Source: Thermoplasmata archaeon (lineage in GTDB: Archaea > Thermoplasmatota > Thermoplasmata > B31-G17). From it: a stretch of DNA of 7,102 nt. The number at the start of each line of letters is the position of its first letter. The first letter of the stretch is position 1. Position numbers and translations under genes: made by a program. The stretch spans positions 1 through 7,102 of the forward strand of contig QMTG01000058.1 of NCBI GenBank assembly GCA_003649915.1, in the 5' to 3' direction. Positions 6,234-7,102 of the stretch are shown here, in pieces. The notes beneath the pieces are model-generated. The model saw only the letters and a program-made list of their open reading frames with translations. It was not told the origin of the DNA and did not search any database.

Positions 6234-7102
6234 TTAGCGACCTGATAACAAGGGGCGAAGGGACGTTGGATGATTTTCAGATCGGCGAATGGTACGTTGT
6301 CAATGACCCCTTGCGAATTGTCAAAATAGTGTCAAGGGGTAAAAGGCACATAGTTGTGTCAGGAATGGTACAAGAGCAGGATTGTCTAATTGTTCACGCC
6401 ACATTGCCATTGATACCTTTTGAAGACGCTATTAGCCGAGAAGATGCTATTTTAGCACGCAGAACAAGAGATAATCTATTGCGAAGGCGTTATGATGAAG
6501 AAATTGATGATTTGACGGAGCCAGACCACTGGTGGGTTGAAGAGTGGGCAACGAGACCCGCTTATTTCCTTGGCAGAACAAAAGATGGTTTTGCGTTAGA
6601 AGTAAAAAGAGACGACATAAATCAATATGTTCAAGTGTACTGTGCGCAAACAAAAGGCAGGTCTAATTTGTCAAGGGCTTCAACGCCAATTGAAGGCAAG
6701 CCCATTGAAGTACTTACTCACATACCACGCCAATTTATGCGTGAATTGGGCGTATCATCTGTAGATGAACTTGCTAACAAGAAATTTGGTAAGTTGACAG
6801 CCAGGCCTAAAGAAAAGAAAAAAATAAGTACACCTGTACCTAAAGAAATAGAAGAAACGCCTGAAATTCCAGAAGTGCAAGCAGAGGTTATATCACAAGA
6901 ACCGTCCAAGCAGGTTATCGAAATAGAAAGACAGCAAGAAGATGTGCCACGCATGTCTTACGAAAAAATTAGAACATTATTGCTGTCGTTTACAAAAAAT
7001 CCAGTGCGAGAAGTTGCACGACGAATGGGGATAAGAACTGATACAGCCAAATATATGGCAAAGGGCTTGAAGACGATAAAGGGACGAAAGTATAGTATAG
7101 GC
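6206..7102 (+). CDS. Unknown phage protein with C-terminal helix-turn-helix-like segment, 3' truncated
   Basis: The frame is open from ATG 6206 to the right edge without a stop: 299 residues seen, the rest missing. The start is supported by AAGGAG 7 nt upstream and overlaps the portal by 28 bp. Three regions can be seen. Residues 1-195 look like a folded mixed alpha/beta domain (for example FQIGEWYVVNDPLRIVKIV near 24-42 and a Trp-rich stretch DHWWVEEW at 107-114); I do not recognise it. Residues 196-249 are a Lys/Glu/Pro-rich linker (KEKKK, then PVPKEIEETPEIPEV), probably disordered. Residues 250-298 (SYEKIRTLLLSF, then NPVREVARRMGIRTDTAKYM) fit a helix-turn-helix, with recognition helix near 277-288. 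Its position after the portal would suit a head-morphogenesis protein (protease, scaffold or head protein), but no protease motif is evident. The HTH instead suggests DNA binding. Function is left open. Confidence 0.8.
   Translation, partial: MAKHTDIRVVSDLITRGEGTLDDFQIGEWYVVNDPLRIVKIVSRGKRHIVVSGMVQEQDCLIVHATLPLIPFEDAISREDAILARRTRDNLLRRRYDEEIDDLTEPDHWWVEEWATRPAYFLGRTKDGFALEVKRDDINQYVQVYCAQTKGRSNLSRASTPIEGKPIEVLTHIPRQFMRELGVSSVDELANKKFGKLTARPKEKKKISTPVPKEIEETPEIPEVQAEVISQEPSKQVIEIERQQEDVPRMSYEKIRTLLLSFTKNPVREVARRMGIRTDTAKYMAKGLKTIKGRKYSIG
6306..6340. repeat. 8-bp perfect inverted repeat inside the start of the last gene
   Basis: ACCCCTTG at 6306-6313 is mirrored by CAAGGGGT at 6333-6340 with a 19-nt loop. 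A further copy of CAAGGGG stands at 6249-6255, so the central arm could pair with either flanking copy. All three lie within codons 15-45 of the downstream gene. It could be an RNA hairpin or operator, or chance; no T-run follows, so it is not an intrinsic terminator. Confidence 0.4.

Noticed and set aside
6718..6954. 78-residue minus-strand open frame with a Ser-rich, membrane-like product
   Set aside because: It is the complement of the Lys/Glu/Pro-rich linker of the downstream gene, which produces such apparent hydrophobic Ser-rich translations.

Overview
The window reads as part of a tailed double-stranded DNA phage (Caudoviricetes) or prophage: a DNA-packaging and head module with the end of a structural or host-contact module to its left. 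The evidence is a complete terminase large subunit with recognisable ATPase and nuclease motifs, followed directly by a portal protein and preceded by a terminase-small-subunit-like gene. The DNA is moderately AT-rich (roughly low 40s % GC by eye), uses the standard code, and is almost entirely coding. There is no host gene, tRNA, integrase or attachment site, so the host cannot be named. Most genes carry good Shine-Dalgarno sites, which points to a bacterial host.

Layout. Bases 1-1269 (+ strand) hold three closely packed genes: the 3' part of a beta-rich structural protein, a 96-residue protein with a helical C-terminus, and a 222-residue LamG/concanavalin-like protein that starts at GTG 601 inside the preceding gene. 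Bases 1272-2132 hold a single minus-strand gene, a phage-type calcineurin-like metallophosphoesterase, converging with the LamG gene with a 2-bp gap. Bases 2133-2170 are a 38-bp divergent intergenic region with promoter-like elements on both strands and no Shine-Dalgarno for either gene. Bases 2171-7102 (+ strand) are one tight transcription unit: small terminase candidate, large terminase (overlapping by 29 bp), portal (3-bp gap), and a gene running off the right edge (overlapping the portal by 28 bp) whose product ends in a helix-turn-helix-like segment.

How the genes fit together. The small subunit would recognise phage DNA. The large subunit would cut it and pump it through the portal ring into the prohead. 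The left-hand genes probably encode virion surface or adsorption parts. The phosphoesterase looks like an inserted accessory ('moron'-like) gene with its own promoter.

I see no clearly new defence or mobile system here. The items most worth a second look are the HTH-tailed protein after the portal, the very short divergent promoter with possible leaderless translation, the strong shortage of GATC (and apparent absence of CCGG), and an 8-bp inverted repeat with a third half-copy at the start of the last gene.
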